DNA of 47,497 bases, taken from positions 1 through 47,497 of the forward strand of contig JAUIBD010000008.1 in assembly GCA_030427525.1 (NCBI GenBank). Direction: 5' to 3'. The translations under genes and the position numbers were made by a program. The notes beneath the pieces are model-generated. The model ran no database searches and was not told where the DNA came from. It saw only the letters and a program-made list of their open reading frames with translations. Below, in pieces: positions 18,935-26,820 of this stretch. The stretch is from a bacterium. Its GTDB lineage: Bacteria > Patescibacteriota > Saccharimonadia > Saccharimonadales > Saccharimonadaceae. The stretch's first letter is position 1. Each line of letters begins with the position of its first letter.

Positions 18935-19570
18935 TTATGTGCGGGTTACTTCGTATATTGTAGGTACAAGAGGTAGCGAACTAGCTGACTTAATCTTGAG
19001 TTTCGAAACTTGTTCTACCTCACCACCAAATTCTTTCTTAAATAGCTCTATGTCGTCCTGCGGAACCTCATACGAAACAGCTTTATCGGCGTAGTGTACC
19101 GGCACCACTACTTTTACATCAATTTTTCTTGCTAGCTTGGTCGCTTTTACTGCATCGAGCGTATAGCCACCGCCGCCCACAGGCAGAATAACCATGTCAA
19201 TCACACCTAAATCTTCCAGCTGATCATCAGTAAGATTATCGTTTACAGAACCTATAACTGCGATGCGCGTATCACCGATTTCAACACGATAGATTGTCGC
19301 CTTCTTCTTACCCGTATCTGCATCTATGTGGCGCTCTACTGCTACTCCACGAATCGAAAAGTCTGCCACCTCATATTCGCCAGGTCCTTCTATGTTTAGT
19401 AAGGCGTCCTCGGAGTTCAATGCAAAACGCTCGTCAGTCGCAAGCTCCACGGCATCTTTAGTAGTGATGTCTTTCAAGCCGTGAACTGATAATTTTGGAT
19501 CTACCACCAGTTTTGACTTTTTTGTACTGATAACTAGTGTTGTTCCGCCCTTATATTCAATATCAAACAT
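18935..19570 (-). CDS. Metallo-beta-lactamase-fold protein lacking the HxHxDH motif
   Basis: The 211-residue protein follows the pattern of the UlaG-like branch of the metallo-beta-lactamase superfamily: an opening beta sheet (YKGGTTLVISTKKSKLVVDP, residues 6-25), EGPGEYEVADFSI near 60, a strand with IAVIGSV near 105, VILPVGGGG near 130 and VVVPVHYAD near 155. The HxHxDH zinc motif is not present; only single histidines remain. It is therefore either a non-catalytic member or one with unusual chemistry. It is 17 nt downstream of the winged-helix gene on the same strand. Confidence 0.7.
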   Translation of the reverse strand: MFDIEYKGGTTLVISTKKSKLVVDPKLSVHGLKDITTKDAVELATDERFALNSEDALLNIEGPGEYEVADFSIRGVAVERHIDADTGKKKATIYRVEIGDTRIAVIGSVNDNLTDDQLEDLGVIDMVILPVGGGGYTLDAVKATKLARKIDVKVVVPVHYADKAVSYEVPQDDIELFKKEFGGEVEQVSKLKIKSASSLPLVPTIYEVTRT

Positions 19571-19587
19571 GCTTTCTCCTTTTTCTG

Positions 19588-20181
19588 CTATTTCAGTATG
19601 TTTTCTTCGTCTCTCAGCACCGTATGTTTGCTTGCTAGTAGTTCTGCAATAAACTTGTCACGAATACTCAATCGGTAGTAAAACTCATCATATGGTATAA
19701 CACTATAGTTCAGCTCTCTACCTTCTTGTTTTTCTAGTGTTTTTATAAAAGACTTCAACTTCGCAGGCGCAGGATTACCTACTAGCAACAAATCAAGCGC
19801 ACTGCCTGAATTTTCTATGAACACTCCCGCAACAACAGCAATCTTTATCTTACCCAAATCATCAAGTTTAGATTGCCAATCAAGAGTGGATGGAACGGAA
19901 TGCTGTAGCGGCTCACTAGCTGTCTTTTCATCTGCAAAGATTGCACGCAGCGGTACATAGTGTTCGTAGCGCTGATTAACCTCGTAGTAAAGCTTATTGT
20001 CTGCTTCATCACTCTTTATAATACCAACGTTTAGCATATTAGATAGCTCTCGACGAACAGAATTAATTTGTTCGTCTATAAGACGCGTAATCTCGCGAAC
20101 ATAAAATGACTTACCTGGATTATTTAAAAACAGGTGCAGTAATTTTATTCTGGTTTTTGAGCCAAATAATGCGTCAATCAT
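19588..20181 (-). CDS. Winged-helix (ArsR-like) protein with C-terminal domain
   Basis: I start at the ATG at 20181 (197 residues), which has GGGA 8 nt upstream; the longer TTG frame to 20220 has no such signal. Residues 1-75 form a winged helix (SKTRIKLLHLFLNNPGKSFY, then VREITRLI and RRELSNMLNVGII). The C-terminal half (KIKIAVVAGVFIENSGSALDLLLVG region) resembles a minimal nucleotidyltransferase-like fold and ends with KFIAELLASKHTVLRDEE. It is probably a DNA-binding regulator; target and ligand are unknown. It follows miaA by 42 nt. Confidence 0.75.
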   Translation of the reverse strand: MIDALFGSKTRIKLLHLFLNNPGKSFYVREITRLIDEQINSVRRELSNMLNVGIIKSDEADNKLYYEVNQRYEHYVPLRAIFADEKTASEPLQHSVPSTLDWQSKLDDLGKIKIAVVAGVFIENSGSALDLLLVGNPAPAKLKSFIKTLEKQEGRELNYSVIPYDEFYYRLSIRDKFIAELLASKHTVLRDEENILK

Positions 20182-20223
20182 TTTCGTATCCCGAATACTA
20201 TCTTTATCATAATAGCACAAAAA

Positions 20224-21090
20224 TTACTCAGTACCCAGTAGCCTGTTCACATAATTTTCAGCTGCCGCTAGGCTAGCCCATTCGATGTGCGGATTGCGTC
20301 TGAACCACGTCATTTGACGTTTGGCAAGCTGCCAGTCACGTATCTTAAATGAATCTTTTACTTCATCTAAACTATGACTACCGTGTAAATATTTTCTAAT
20401 TTCACGGTACACATTGCTCGTCATTGCCTCTGCGTTCCAACTATATTCATTTGCTAATGTTGTAGCTTCTTCTACGACTCCGTTGTCAAACATTGCTTCT
20501 GTTCTTTGAGAGATTCGTTGTCGCAATACAGACTTTTCTGTAACTATTCCTACAACAGAAAGATTTTCTGCTGGTGCGCTGCTTCTCTGTTGTGTATGCT
20601 GTGGGTCGCTTATTGCTCGCAGTAGCCGCCGCTTGTTCTTATCATCTATTGGTAACTCTATGTTGTTATCTATACAATATTTATTTAGCTCCTCTACGCT
20701 TAGTTTTTCAAATTTCTCCCGCACTTTTGCACTCATCGGCTGAGGAAATTGATAGTCGAAAATCAATGAATCAACATATAGTCCCGTTCCACCTACAATA
20801 AGTGGCACATTGCCTCGTGACCGTATCTCACTTATTTTATTTAGCGCATATTCTTTAAACTCAGCTGCTGTATAGCGTTCATCTGGATTCGCGAGATCAA
20901 GCCCCCAGTGTGGCACACCTTGTTGTTCTTCAGTACTTGGCTTAGCCGTACCGATATCCATACCTTTATAAACGGTACGTGAGTCTGCACAGATAATTTC
21001 TCCGCCGTGACGTTTAGCTAGCTCTATTGACAAGCCTGTTTTTCCACTAGCTGTTGGACCAACGATGACTACTACTGGCTTGGGCGCCAT
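20224..21090 (-). CDS. miaA: tRNA dimethylallyltransferase
   Basis: MiaA transfers a dimethylallyl group from DMAPP to N6 of A37 in tRNAs that read codons beginning with U. The 288 residues show a P-loop GPTASGKTGLS near 11, CADSRTVYKGMDIGTAKPS near 34, HWGLDLANPDERYTAAEF near 62 and VGGTGLYVDSLI near 100, then the C-terminal KRQMTWFRRNPHIEW. Length is slightly short but complete. It overlaps the end of the upstream alkyltransferase-like gene by 19 nt. Confidence 0.95.
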   Translation of the reverse strand: MAPKPVVVIVGPTASGKTGLSIELAKRHGGEIICADSRTVYKGMDIGTAKPSTEEQQGVPHWGLDLANPDERYTAAEFKEYALNKISEIRSRGNVPLIVGGTGLYVDSLIFDYQFPQPMSAKVREKFEKLSVEELNKYCIDNNIELPIDDKNKRRLLRAISDPQHTQQRSSAPAENLSVVGIVTEKSVLRQRISQRTEAMFDNGVVEEATTLANEYSWNAEAMTSNVYREIRKYLHGSHSLDEVKDSFKIRDWQLAKRQMTWFRRNPHIEWASLAAAENYVNRLLGTE

Positions 21091-21383
21091 CGTCGCTCCT
21101 CAAAATCAACTATATGGTAGTTCTCTACCGTAAAACCTTCCTGCTCCAGTACTTGTTTGTGACCTTCCTTGCCGCCATAGTACCCACTAGCGCAGTCACC
21201 ATTCCGGTTAACAACACGATGCCACGGTAGGTCAGATGGTCCAAAATGCGCAATACCACCAACTTGCCTCGCCGCATAAGGGTGCCCACATAGGCCCGCA
21301 ATATCACCATACGTCATGACCTTTCCCTGCGGTATCTGCCCCACTAAGTCTAGTACTGCCAACTTAAAGCTATCGCTCATCAA
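21072..21383 (-). CDS. Alkyltransferase-like protein (ATL)
   Basis: The 103 residues match the DNA-binding domain of O6-alkylguanine-DNA alkyltransferase (VMTYGDIAGLCGHPYAARQV, then HRVVNRNG). In the active-site motif the acceptor cysteine is replaced: it reads PWHRVV, where PCHRVV is expected. That Cys-to-Trp change defines the ATL family, which flips and binds alkylated guanine and flags it for nucleotide excision repair. It overlaps the nucleotidase-like gene upstream and miaA downstream, so all are one operon. Confidence 0.92.
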   Translation of the reverse strand: MMSDSFKLAVLDLVGQIPQGKVMTYGDIAGLCGHPYAARQVGGIAHFGPSDLPWHRVVNRNGDCASGYYGGKEGHKQVLEQEGFTVENYHIVDFEERRWRPSQ

Positions 21384-21978
21384 AAAATTTTCTTACTGCC
21401 GCCCAGTTATTACACCGCTTAACTCCGCCAGGGAGCTCGGAAGTTTGATTCCATGCATAGTCCCCAAAGAGTATCGCTGTTTTTCCCTGAGCAGCCACTG
21501 CATTACAATGTTTTAGCTGATCATCAATTAGGTAATCGATGCCAAGAGACTGAACAATGTCAGCTTTTGTTTTATGGATTGATCTATGGTCAACATTTTC
21601 GTCCCATATACCTGCAAAGTGCACGCTGTCTTTATCGAACACACCTTTGTAGTGTTTGTCTAGCCAATCATGAGTGATCTTTTCAAGCACTCTTCGTCTG
21701 GAGGTTACTATCTTCAGCTCATACCTTTTTGCAAGATGGCGCAGTACACTATCTGCCATGGTGTCATGCCGAAATGCAGCTGGCACCTCCATGTCATGGT
21801 AATACTGGGCCCTGAGGAGTGTTTCCTCCAAATCAACACCCCATACCTCCATCCAATGTTCATCATAGTCATTTATTGTAAGTTTCGTACCCCATTGCTG
21901 ATTACTAAAATCAATGAAGCCTTCGGCATTAGCGGCAAGCACATCATCAATATCTATGCCGATAATCGCACGCTTCAT
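21370..21978 (-). CDS. HAD-family 5'(3')-deoxyribonucleotidase-like protein
   Basis: The 202-residue protein has the HAD motif GIDIDDVLAANAEG at residues 7-20, a segment EVPAAFRHDTMADSVLRHLA where the cap begins, a motif II region VTSRRRV near 95, and YLIDDQLKHCNAV near 150 as motif IV. This matches the NT5C-like branch, which removes phosphate from nucleotides. Substrate is not shown by the sequence. Its ATG follows the thrS stop directly (TAG-ATG), indicating coupling. Confidence 0.82.
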   Translation of the reverse strand: MKRAIIGIDIDDVLAANAEGFIDFSNQQWGTKLTINDYDEHWMEVWGVDLEETLLRAQYYHDMEVPAAFRHDTMADSVLRHLAKRYELKIVTSRRRVLEKITHDWLDKHYKGVFDKDSVHFAGIWDENVDHRSIHKTKADIVQSLGIDYLIDDQLKHCNAVAAQGKTAILFGDYAWNQTSELPGGVKRCNNWAAVRKFFDER

Positions 21979-23823
21979 CTACAATGCCTGCAGATAATCC
22001 GCTAGTTTATCTAGTGCAACTTTTTCTTCACCTGATTGCGTGCGAACACTCACCTCACGCGACTCTTTGTCCTTCGGGCCAACGATTAACTGCACTGGGA
22101 TTTTCATAGCAGTGGCCTCGCGAATCTTCTTTCCCAGACTTTCGTTTCGAACATCTGTTGTAAATCGTACTTCATTATATTTTAGCGGTTTCATCAACAC
22201 TACCCCTGATAAGACTGTGTTAATTTCGTCAACATAGTCCATCACTGTGTCGTTGATCGTCAGAATTCTAATTTGTTCGGGAGCCAGCCAGAATGGCAAC
22301 CAGCCTGCAGTTTTTTCCAGCAGGAAGCCCATGAATCGTTCGTAAGAGCCTAAAATCGCACGATGAATAATGAGCGGCTTTTGCTTGTCGCCGTGTGCAT
22401 CAACGTAGTTTAGGTCCATACGATGCGGCACGAGAATATCAATCTGTGAGGTAGCAATGGAATCTTCTTTGCCCAGTACGTTGCGTGTCTGCACATCGAT
22501 TTTCGGACCGTAGAATGCAGCCTCGCCTTCGGCTTCGACAAACTCCGCACCGAATTCGCGCATTGCCTGACGAATTGACTCGCCGGCTTGCTCCCATACG
22601 GTTTTATCACCGCCATACTTATCTTTCTTAAAATCTGGAAGCGAAAGTCTATACCAGTAGTCGGTCACGCCCATAGTGTCGTATACCTCTTTAAACAGCT
22701 CGAGTACTCGAATAAACTCATCCTTCAGCTGGTCTGGCGTAACATATATATGAGAGTCATTTTGGCTGATTGGACCTCTTACACGGATTAATCCGGACAA
22801 CGTTCCGGACAACTCTTTACGATAAATACGCCCCGTCTCGGCTAGTGCCAACGGCAAGTCCCGGTAACTTTCTACCAGCTTTTCATAAATCATATGGTGA
22901 TGCGGACAGTTCATCGGCTTTAGGTAGAATACTTGGTCTTCGTCATCTTTTAGCTTGTACATGTCGTCACTGTAGTAGCTAGCGTGACCAGAGCGTTCAT
23001 ACAGGTTCTCGTGTGCGAGAACTGGCGTCTCGACGTATTTATAGTCACGTTTTTCCTCTTCTTGGCGCATATAGCGAATCAGAAGATCTTTTACCGTCTC
23101 GCCTCGAGGCATCATCAATGGCAAGCCGGCACCTACGGCGTCTGAGATCATATAAATATCAAGTTGCGGGCCAAGCACTCGGTGATCACGCTTCTTAGCC
23201 TCCTCTAGCAACTCTAGGTAGTTATCTAACTCCTCTTGAGTAGCGAATGCTAATCCGTAAAGACGTTGCATTTGTGGATTTTTCTCATTTCCTCGCCAGT
23301 AAGCGCCTGCAACTCGAGTTAGTTTAAATGCTCCTACTTTCCCAGTACTTTCAGCATGCGGTCCACGACAGAGGTCGGTAAAGTCGCCATCGGTGTAGAA
23401 CGATACATCTACTACACTCTTGACGGAGTCGTGCGCTGCGCCACTGATTCCTGCTGGGAGTTCCATCCCCATCATCGCTGCGTCTAGTTCGCTCGCAAGG
23501 GTGGTGCCCTCGCGTTTTAGATCATTAAGAAGTTCTACCTTATACGGCTGCTTAGCATCTCGAGCCCATTCGAGTGCCTCATCGATACCTTTTTCGCTGC
23601 GCTCAAAAGTGTAATCTTTGTTGATAATCGTGCGCATCTCTTTTTCGATTTTTTTGAAATCAGCCTCAGATATCTTGGTTTCGCCAAGGTCGATATCGTA
23701 GTAAAAGCCATTCTCAACCACCGGGCCGACACCAAACTTAGCCTCTGGCCAGAGGTGTTGCACCGCCTGCGCCATAATATGCGCCAGGCTGTGTCTCATA
23801 GCATAGAGTTGATCTTCGTTCAT
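21979..23823 (-). CDS. thrS: Threonyl-tRNA synthetase without a TGS domain
   Basis: ThrRS charges tRNA-Thr. I start at ATG 23823 (614 residues) because AAGGAGG is 4 nt upstream; the frame extends 9 codons further but without a signal. The protein begins directly at the editing domain (HSLAH at about residue 11, CRGPH near 155), so the N-terminal TGS domain of about 60 residues is missing. The class II catalytic core has PMNCPHHHMIYE with zinc ligands, ETGRIYRKE (motif 2) and a C-terminal anticodon-binding domain. It heads an operon with the nucleotidase, ATL and miaA genes. Expression is probably controlled by the T-box-like leader at 23837-23995. Confidence 0.96.
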   Translation of the reverse strand: MNEDQLYAMRHSLAHIMAQAVQHLWPEAKFGVGPVVENGFYYDIDLGETKISEADFKKIEKEMRTIINKDYTFERSEKGIDEALEWARDAKQPYKVELLNDLKREGTTLASELDAAMMGMELPAGISGAAHDSVKSVVDVSFYTDGDFTDLCRGPHAESTGKVGAFKLTRVAGAYWRGNEKNPQMQRLYGLAFATQEELDNYLELLEEAKKRDHRVLGPQLDIYMISDAVGAGLPLMMPRGETVKDLLIRYMRQEEEKRDYKYVETPVLAHENLYERSGHASYYSDDMYKLKDDEDQVFYLKPMNCPHHHMIYEKLVESYRDLPLALAETGRIYRKELSGTLSGLIRVRGPISQNDSHIYVTPDQLKDEFIRVLELFKEVYDTMGVTDYWYRLSLPDFKKDKYGGDKTVWEQAGESIRQAMREFGAEFVEAEGEAAFYGPKIDVQTRNVLGKEDSIATSQIDILVPHRMDLNYVDAHGDKQKPLIIHRAILGSYERFMGFLLEKTAGWLPFWLAPEQIRILTINDTVMDYVDEINTVLSGVVLMKPLKYNEVRFTTDVRNESLGKKIREATAMKIPVQLIVGPKDKESREVSVRTQSGEEKVALDKLADYLQAL

Positions 23824-23836
23824 AAAACCTCCTTGT

Positions 23837-23877
23837 AAATAAAAACGCACGCAATGAACGACTTGTTACATACGTGC
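23837..23877 (-). terminator. Attenuator terminator just before thrS
   Basis: On the minus strand GCACGTATG pairs with CATTGCGTGC and is followed by GTTTTTATTT. The T-run ends 3 nt before the thrS Shine-Dalgarno, so it would stop transcription before the gene. Confidence 0.7.
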
Positions 23878-23995
23878 CTCGGTCCCGAAAGTCTCAGGAG
23901 GTTCCACCTTGGCTATTTCTCTTGCTCCTGGGTGTTTACGTGCCCCAGCGACCGCCTTCACGTGCTCTGCGGGTCGTTACGCCGCTTCATCGCCT
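23837..23995 (-). promoter_or_regulatory. Candidate T-box riboswitch in the thrS leader
   Basis: T-box leaders sense uncharged tRNA. Here the bulge TGGAACC (23900-23906) fits the consensus UGGN(A/G)CC. It is flanked by helix A1, GCCAAGG with CCGAGGC (23907-23913 with 23876-23882, two mismatches), and helix A2, TCCTGA with TCGGGA (23894-23899 with 23883-23888). A terminator follows. The N in UGGN is A, predicting a tRNA with U73; the tRNA-Thr at 26548-26623 has U73. A GCACGTGAAGG upstream could hold the Thr codon ACG as specifier. I could not fold a canonical stem I, so the leader would be of a short or divergent type. Confidence 0.65.
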
Positions 23996-24001
23996 GCAGA
24001 T

Positions 24002-24031
24002 ATAGTACTAAATCTCCCCTGTTCATTGCAA
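24002..24031 (-). promoter_or_regulatory. thrS promoter (shares its -35 with tRNA-Val)
   Basis: TTGCAA, 18 nt, TACTAT on the minus strand. The -35 hexamer is a palindrome and is also the -35 of the plus-strand tRNA-Val promoter. Confidence 0.5.
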
Positions 24032-24054
24032 GCCCCGCCCCTGTTTGATAAAAT
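24026..24054 (+). promoter_or_regulatory. tRNA-Val promoter
   Basis: TTGCAA, 17 nt, TAAAAT, 18 nt before the tRNA. Confidence 0.65.
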
Positions 24055-24072
24055 AAGGCGGGTAAATGCTGA

Positions 24073-24149
24073 GGGCGATTAGCTCAGCTGGCTAGAGCGC
24101 CTCATTGACGTTGAGGAGGTCAGGGGTTCAACTCCCTTATCGCCCACCA
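24073..24149 (+). tRNA. tRNA-Val(GAC)
   Basis: The acceptor stem is GGGCGAT with ATCGCCC, the anticodon loop TTGACGT gives GAC, the D-arm contains AGCTCAGCTGG and CCA is encoded after A73. Confidence 0.95.
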
Positions 24150-24151
24150 TG

Positions 24152-24178
24152 AAAAGACTTCGACAAGAGGTCTTTTTT
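24152..24178 (+). terminator. tRNA-Val terminator
   Basis: AAAGACTTCGACAAGAGGTCTTTTTT forms a hairpin followed by T residues, immediately after the tRNA. Confidence 0.75.
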
Positions 24179-24275
24179 GTTTATGCACATATACCTTGAA
24201 GTTTTCCACCTATTACTTTCTGCAAAATAACACTTTATATATCACATTTGGTATAGATGACACTGGTATGTTCTA

Positions 24276-24304
24276 TTGACAAATTATACCGCTTATGCTA
24301 GTAT
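24276..24304 (+). promoter_or_regulatory. Promoter of the 39-residue leaderless gene
   Basis: TTGACA, 17 nt ending TTATGC, then TAGTAT. The -10 box ends 6 nt before the ATG at 24311, so transcription should start at or next to the start codon. Confidence 0.75.
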
Positions 24305-24310
24305 GTATAC

Positions 24311-24430
24311 ATGGCTACAAAACACGAAACAAAAACAACCAAGCCATCTGAGCTAGCAAAGCTTAAGCTAGAATTCGAATATAACGAAGACTGGCGTGAA
24401 GCACGCAAGCGCTACACCACTAAAAAATAG
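24311..24430 (+). CDS. 39-residue charged protein on a leaderless mRNA
   Basis: The ORF encodes MATKHETKTTKPSELAKLKL followed by an acidic-basic helical stretch (EYNEDWREARKRY). It has its own strong promoter and its own terminator (24457-24487), so it is a complete one-gene unit. No Shine-Dalgarno can fit between the -10 box and the ATG. I do not recognise the family. It is likely a cytoplasmic helical protein; a regulatory or nucleic-acid-binding role is possible but unsupported. Confidence 0.75.
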   Translation: MATKHETKTTKPSELAKLKLEFEYNEDWREARKRYTTKK

Positions 24431-24456
24431 CTGCGTTACTATAGAAACGAGCTTTT

Positions 24457-24487
24457 CCACCAGTGATTATTTACTGGTGGTTTTTCT
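24457..24487 (+). terminator. Terminator of the 39-residue gene
   Basis: CCACCAGT pairs with ACTGGTGG and is followed by TTTTTCTTT. Confidence 0.88.
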
Positions 24488-24506
24488 TTATTTACCTAGG
24501 TAATAG

Positions 24507-26147
24507 TTACTTTTTAGAAGATTTCTTTGGGGTGACGGTCACCTTTTCAGTGACATCAAACCTATCCAAATATACTCCAAGCATTAACCGAGTCTGTGAG
24601 TACAAGGCAGCGGCAGCGCTATAGCAGATCGAGGTAACCGGCATGAGTACCCACTGCAACACCATCCATACAGTTCTGCGACGCTTGTAGCGACTAGGCC
24701 GCGGCGGTAGCATCTTAAACGACAAGAACACTGTTATTAACAAACCAATCATGGCAACACGCTGTACGACGCTAAGTACCTCGGGTAGTTGGTTCGCTGC
24801 AACGCTACGAGTTGCTTCCCCGTTGATAAGAAGTGGCACCCACCCTCCAAATGTTATCAGTAGCGCCACGACAGCTAGTGTAACGTGGCCATCGAGTAAT
24901 CGTACCAACCTAGACAAGCCTGCCCAAAACGAAACAGATCGCGTGCGTGAAAAAATACGCGTTGCCACGTATGGAACATCTGATGCACCGTACGCCCAGC
25001 GACGGAGCTGTATAAACTGCGCCTTTAGTGTTTTTGTATATGTATCAGACAACACTGCGTCTTGATATATTGGAACATAGATCGGTATCACCTCGTAATC
25101 ACCGTTAAAATGGAAGTAGCTACGCCAGTACTGATGGCCGTCTTCTACGATGGTTCGTTTGCTCCAAAAATCCATTTCGATCAATGCGCTCATTGGCTGC
25201 GAATGAGATGCAAAGTTTCTGAGCGTATGTGGGCGCATTGAACTAATAATATTCCAAAAAGAGTTTCCCGTTGCGACCACACGCATGGGCGCAGGAACGT
25301 CCCAAATATTATTTAAGAATAGCGACACTGGCTGGTATGAAAGATGTTTTCTGTTTTCGTGAACAATATATTCGTATGTTACGTAATCAAAGTAGGTGTG
25401 GTGTGGTCGATTGTCGCTATCAAGGGTTGTTACAATGACATCGTTAGGGTTAATATTAGCCTTCTCAAGCCAGCCAGCGAGGTACTGGCCTGCAAATGTA
25501 ATGTTACCGCCTTTGCCTCTGACTTCGTCTTTCATGTGGTCAGGATGCTTTACAAGTTCAAAGGATTTAAATACACCTTTATACTGCTCTTGGAGTTTTT
25601 TGGCTATTACCTCTGTTTCGGGACCACCCCGCTCCTCATACGCCAACACGAGAATAATGTGTTGATTATCATATGTTGTATTTACAACAGAATCGATCGT
25701 TGGCTGAAGTACTTCGTAAGCTTCGTTGTACGTAGCAATTATTACAGCATTATATATACTGTTGGGATGCGGGAAATTATCTGGAGTATCGATCAATTTC
25801 TCGAGGTTTTCAACGTGCGTACTGATGCCTGCTTGTTTCGTTACTCTGCCTTTATATTTACGCAAACTTTTTTTCGGATTCTGGAGATCTTTGAGTCTCT
25901 CTTTCCAATTAATGGTCTGAGCCTTCTGCAAACGTGAACTCCCTGCAAACGTATGTACTGCAATACCTGATGCTTTCACCAGCAACGTGACAGTGACAAG
26001 TAAAATGTATACACCTGCTGCAAGTGGGTTCACAATAGATAGAACGACCAGTAGCACTAAAGCACCCCAGCTAAGGAATCCTGGCAGTATCTCAAATAGA
26101 CGATACTTCAGCTTTCGCTTGCCGAGTGGAATTTCTAAATCACTCAT
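24507..26147 (-). CDS. Membrane glycosyltransferase, family 2
   Basis: The 546-residue protein is a processive-type GT2 enzyme. Two membrane segments lie at about 25-70. The GT-A core follows, with IATYNEAYEVLQPTIDSVV near 132, an aspartate pair in VTTLDSDNRPHHTYFDY near 240 and the QxxRW motif as QLRRWAYGA near 378. More membrane segments fill residues 410-520. It would use a nucleotide sugar to build or extend a surface polysaccharide or glycolipid; the sugar cannot be told. It follows the small membrane protein at 26160 by 12 nt, and the two may work together. Confidence 0.88.
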   Translation of the reverse strand: MSDLEIPLGKRKLKYRLFEILPGFLSWGALVLLVVLSIVNPLAAGVYILLVTVTLLVKASGIAVHTFAGSSRLQKAQTINWKERLKDLQNPKKSLRKYKGRVTKQAGISTHVENLEKLIDTPDNFPHPNSIYNAVIIATYNEAYEVLQPTIDSVVNTTYDNQHIILVLAYEERGGPETEVIAKKLQEQYKGVFKSFELVKHPDHMKDEVRGKGGNITFAGQYLAGWLEKANINPNDVIVTTLDSDNRPHHTYFDYVTYEYIVHENRKHLSYQPVSLFLNNIWDVPAPMRVVATGNSFWNIISSMRPHTLRNFASHSQPMSALIEMDFWSKRTIVEDGHQYWRSYFHFNGDYEVIPIYVPIYQDAVLSDTYTKTLKAQFIQLRRWAYGASDVPYVATRIFSRTRSVSFWAGLSRLVRLLDGHVTLAVVALLITFGGWVPLLINGEATRSVAANQLPEVLSVVQRVAMIGLLITVFLSFKMLPPRPSRYKRRRTVWMVLQWVLMPVTSICYSAAAALYSQTRLMLGVYLDRFDVTEKVTVTPKKSSKK

Positions 26148-26159
26148 TTGCGCCTATAC

Positions 26160-26537
26160 CTACCGCAGGTACGCTATCGATAATACGTGATAGGTGTAGC
26201 TAAACATCATAAGCAGCACAATTAGTCCCAGCCACCCCATTGCGGTTGCTAGTGGCTTCATCTCGCTGACATATAGTTTTACCATCAAACCAATGTGAGT
26301 AATGGTAAACAAGAGGCCAAATCCTACGAATGAGAGCAAGTAGTACCATTTGTCTCGATAAAAGTGTGTCCCACCGAAAGAGGTATAACGAGTTGCTAGC
26401 TGTAAATCGCTCGCCTGCAAGCTTAGTGCCACGTAAATGATATAAACAATACCACCGAATAGAATCAGACTACACATGAGTAGCATTTTCCTATCGGCTA
26501 GAGACTGCTTTAGTGAACTGTATATAATATGTTTCAT
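26160..26537 (-). CDS. Four-helix membrane protein next to the glycosyltransferase
   Basis: The 125 residues contain four hydrophobic segments (about 17-40, 60-85 and two between 90 and 122), with KWYYLLSFVGFGLLFTITHI in the centre. No family is recognised. Its ATG is just 10 nt beyond the CCA end of tRNA-Thr on the same strand and has no Shine-Dalgarno, so cotranscription and tRNA processing would leave a 10-nt leader. It probably forms a unit with the GT2 gene. Confidence 0.7.
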   Translation of the reverse strand: MKHIIYSSLKQSLADRKMLLMCSLILFGGIVYIIYVALSLQASDLQLATRYTSFGGTHFYRDKWYYLLSFVGFGLLFTITHIGLMVKLYVSEMKPLATAMGWLGLIVLLMMFSYTYHVLSIAYLR

Positions 26538-26547
26538 GTCGAAATTG

Positions 26548-26623
26548 TGGAGCCGCTGAGCGGGCTTGAACCGCTGACCTATACTTTACGAAAGTACCGC
26601 TCTACCAACTGAGCTACAGCGGC
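26548..26623 (-). tRNA. tRNA-Thr(CGT)
   Basis: The acceptor stem is GCCGCTG with CAGCGGC, the anticodon loop TTCGTAA gives CGT and reads ACG, the discriminator is T (U73) and CCA is encoded. U73 matches the A of the UGGA bulge in the thrS leader. Confidence 0.95.
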
Positions 26624-26692
26624 GAGTTGGCCATGATAGATCAGTAGTAATTATAGCAGTTCAACTAGCGAAAATAAACTCCTGGCTGCCAG

Positions 26693-26721
26693 TTGCAACA
26701 GAGGCGGGTTTTTGCTATGAT
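26693..26721 (+). promoter_or_regulatory. tRNA-Asp promoter
   Basis: TTGCAA, 17 nt, TATGAT, 20 nt before the tRNA. Confidence 0.7.
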
Positions 26722-26741
26722 ACGTGGAGCAATCAACTTCT

Positions 26742-26819
26742 GGGCTCGTAGTGAAGTTGGCCTATCACGCCTCCCTGTCACGGAGGAGATCGCCGGTTCG
26801 AATCCGGTCGGGCCCGCCA
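26742..26819 (+). tRNA. tRNA-Asp(GTC)
   Basis: The acceptor stem is GGGCTCG with CGGGCCC, the anticodon loop CTGTCAC gives GTC, the discriminator is G as expected for Asp and CCA is encoded. Confidence 0.95.
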
Positions 26820-26820
26820 T

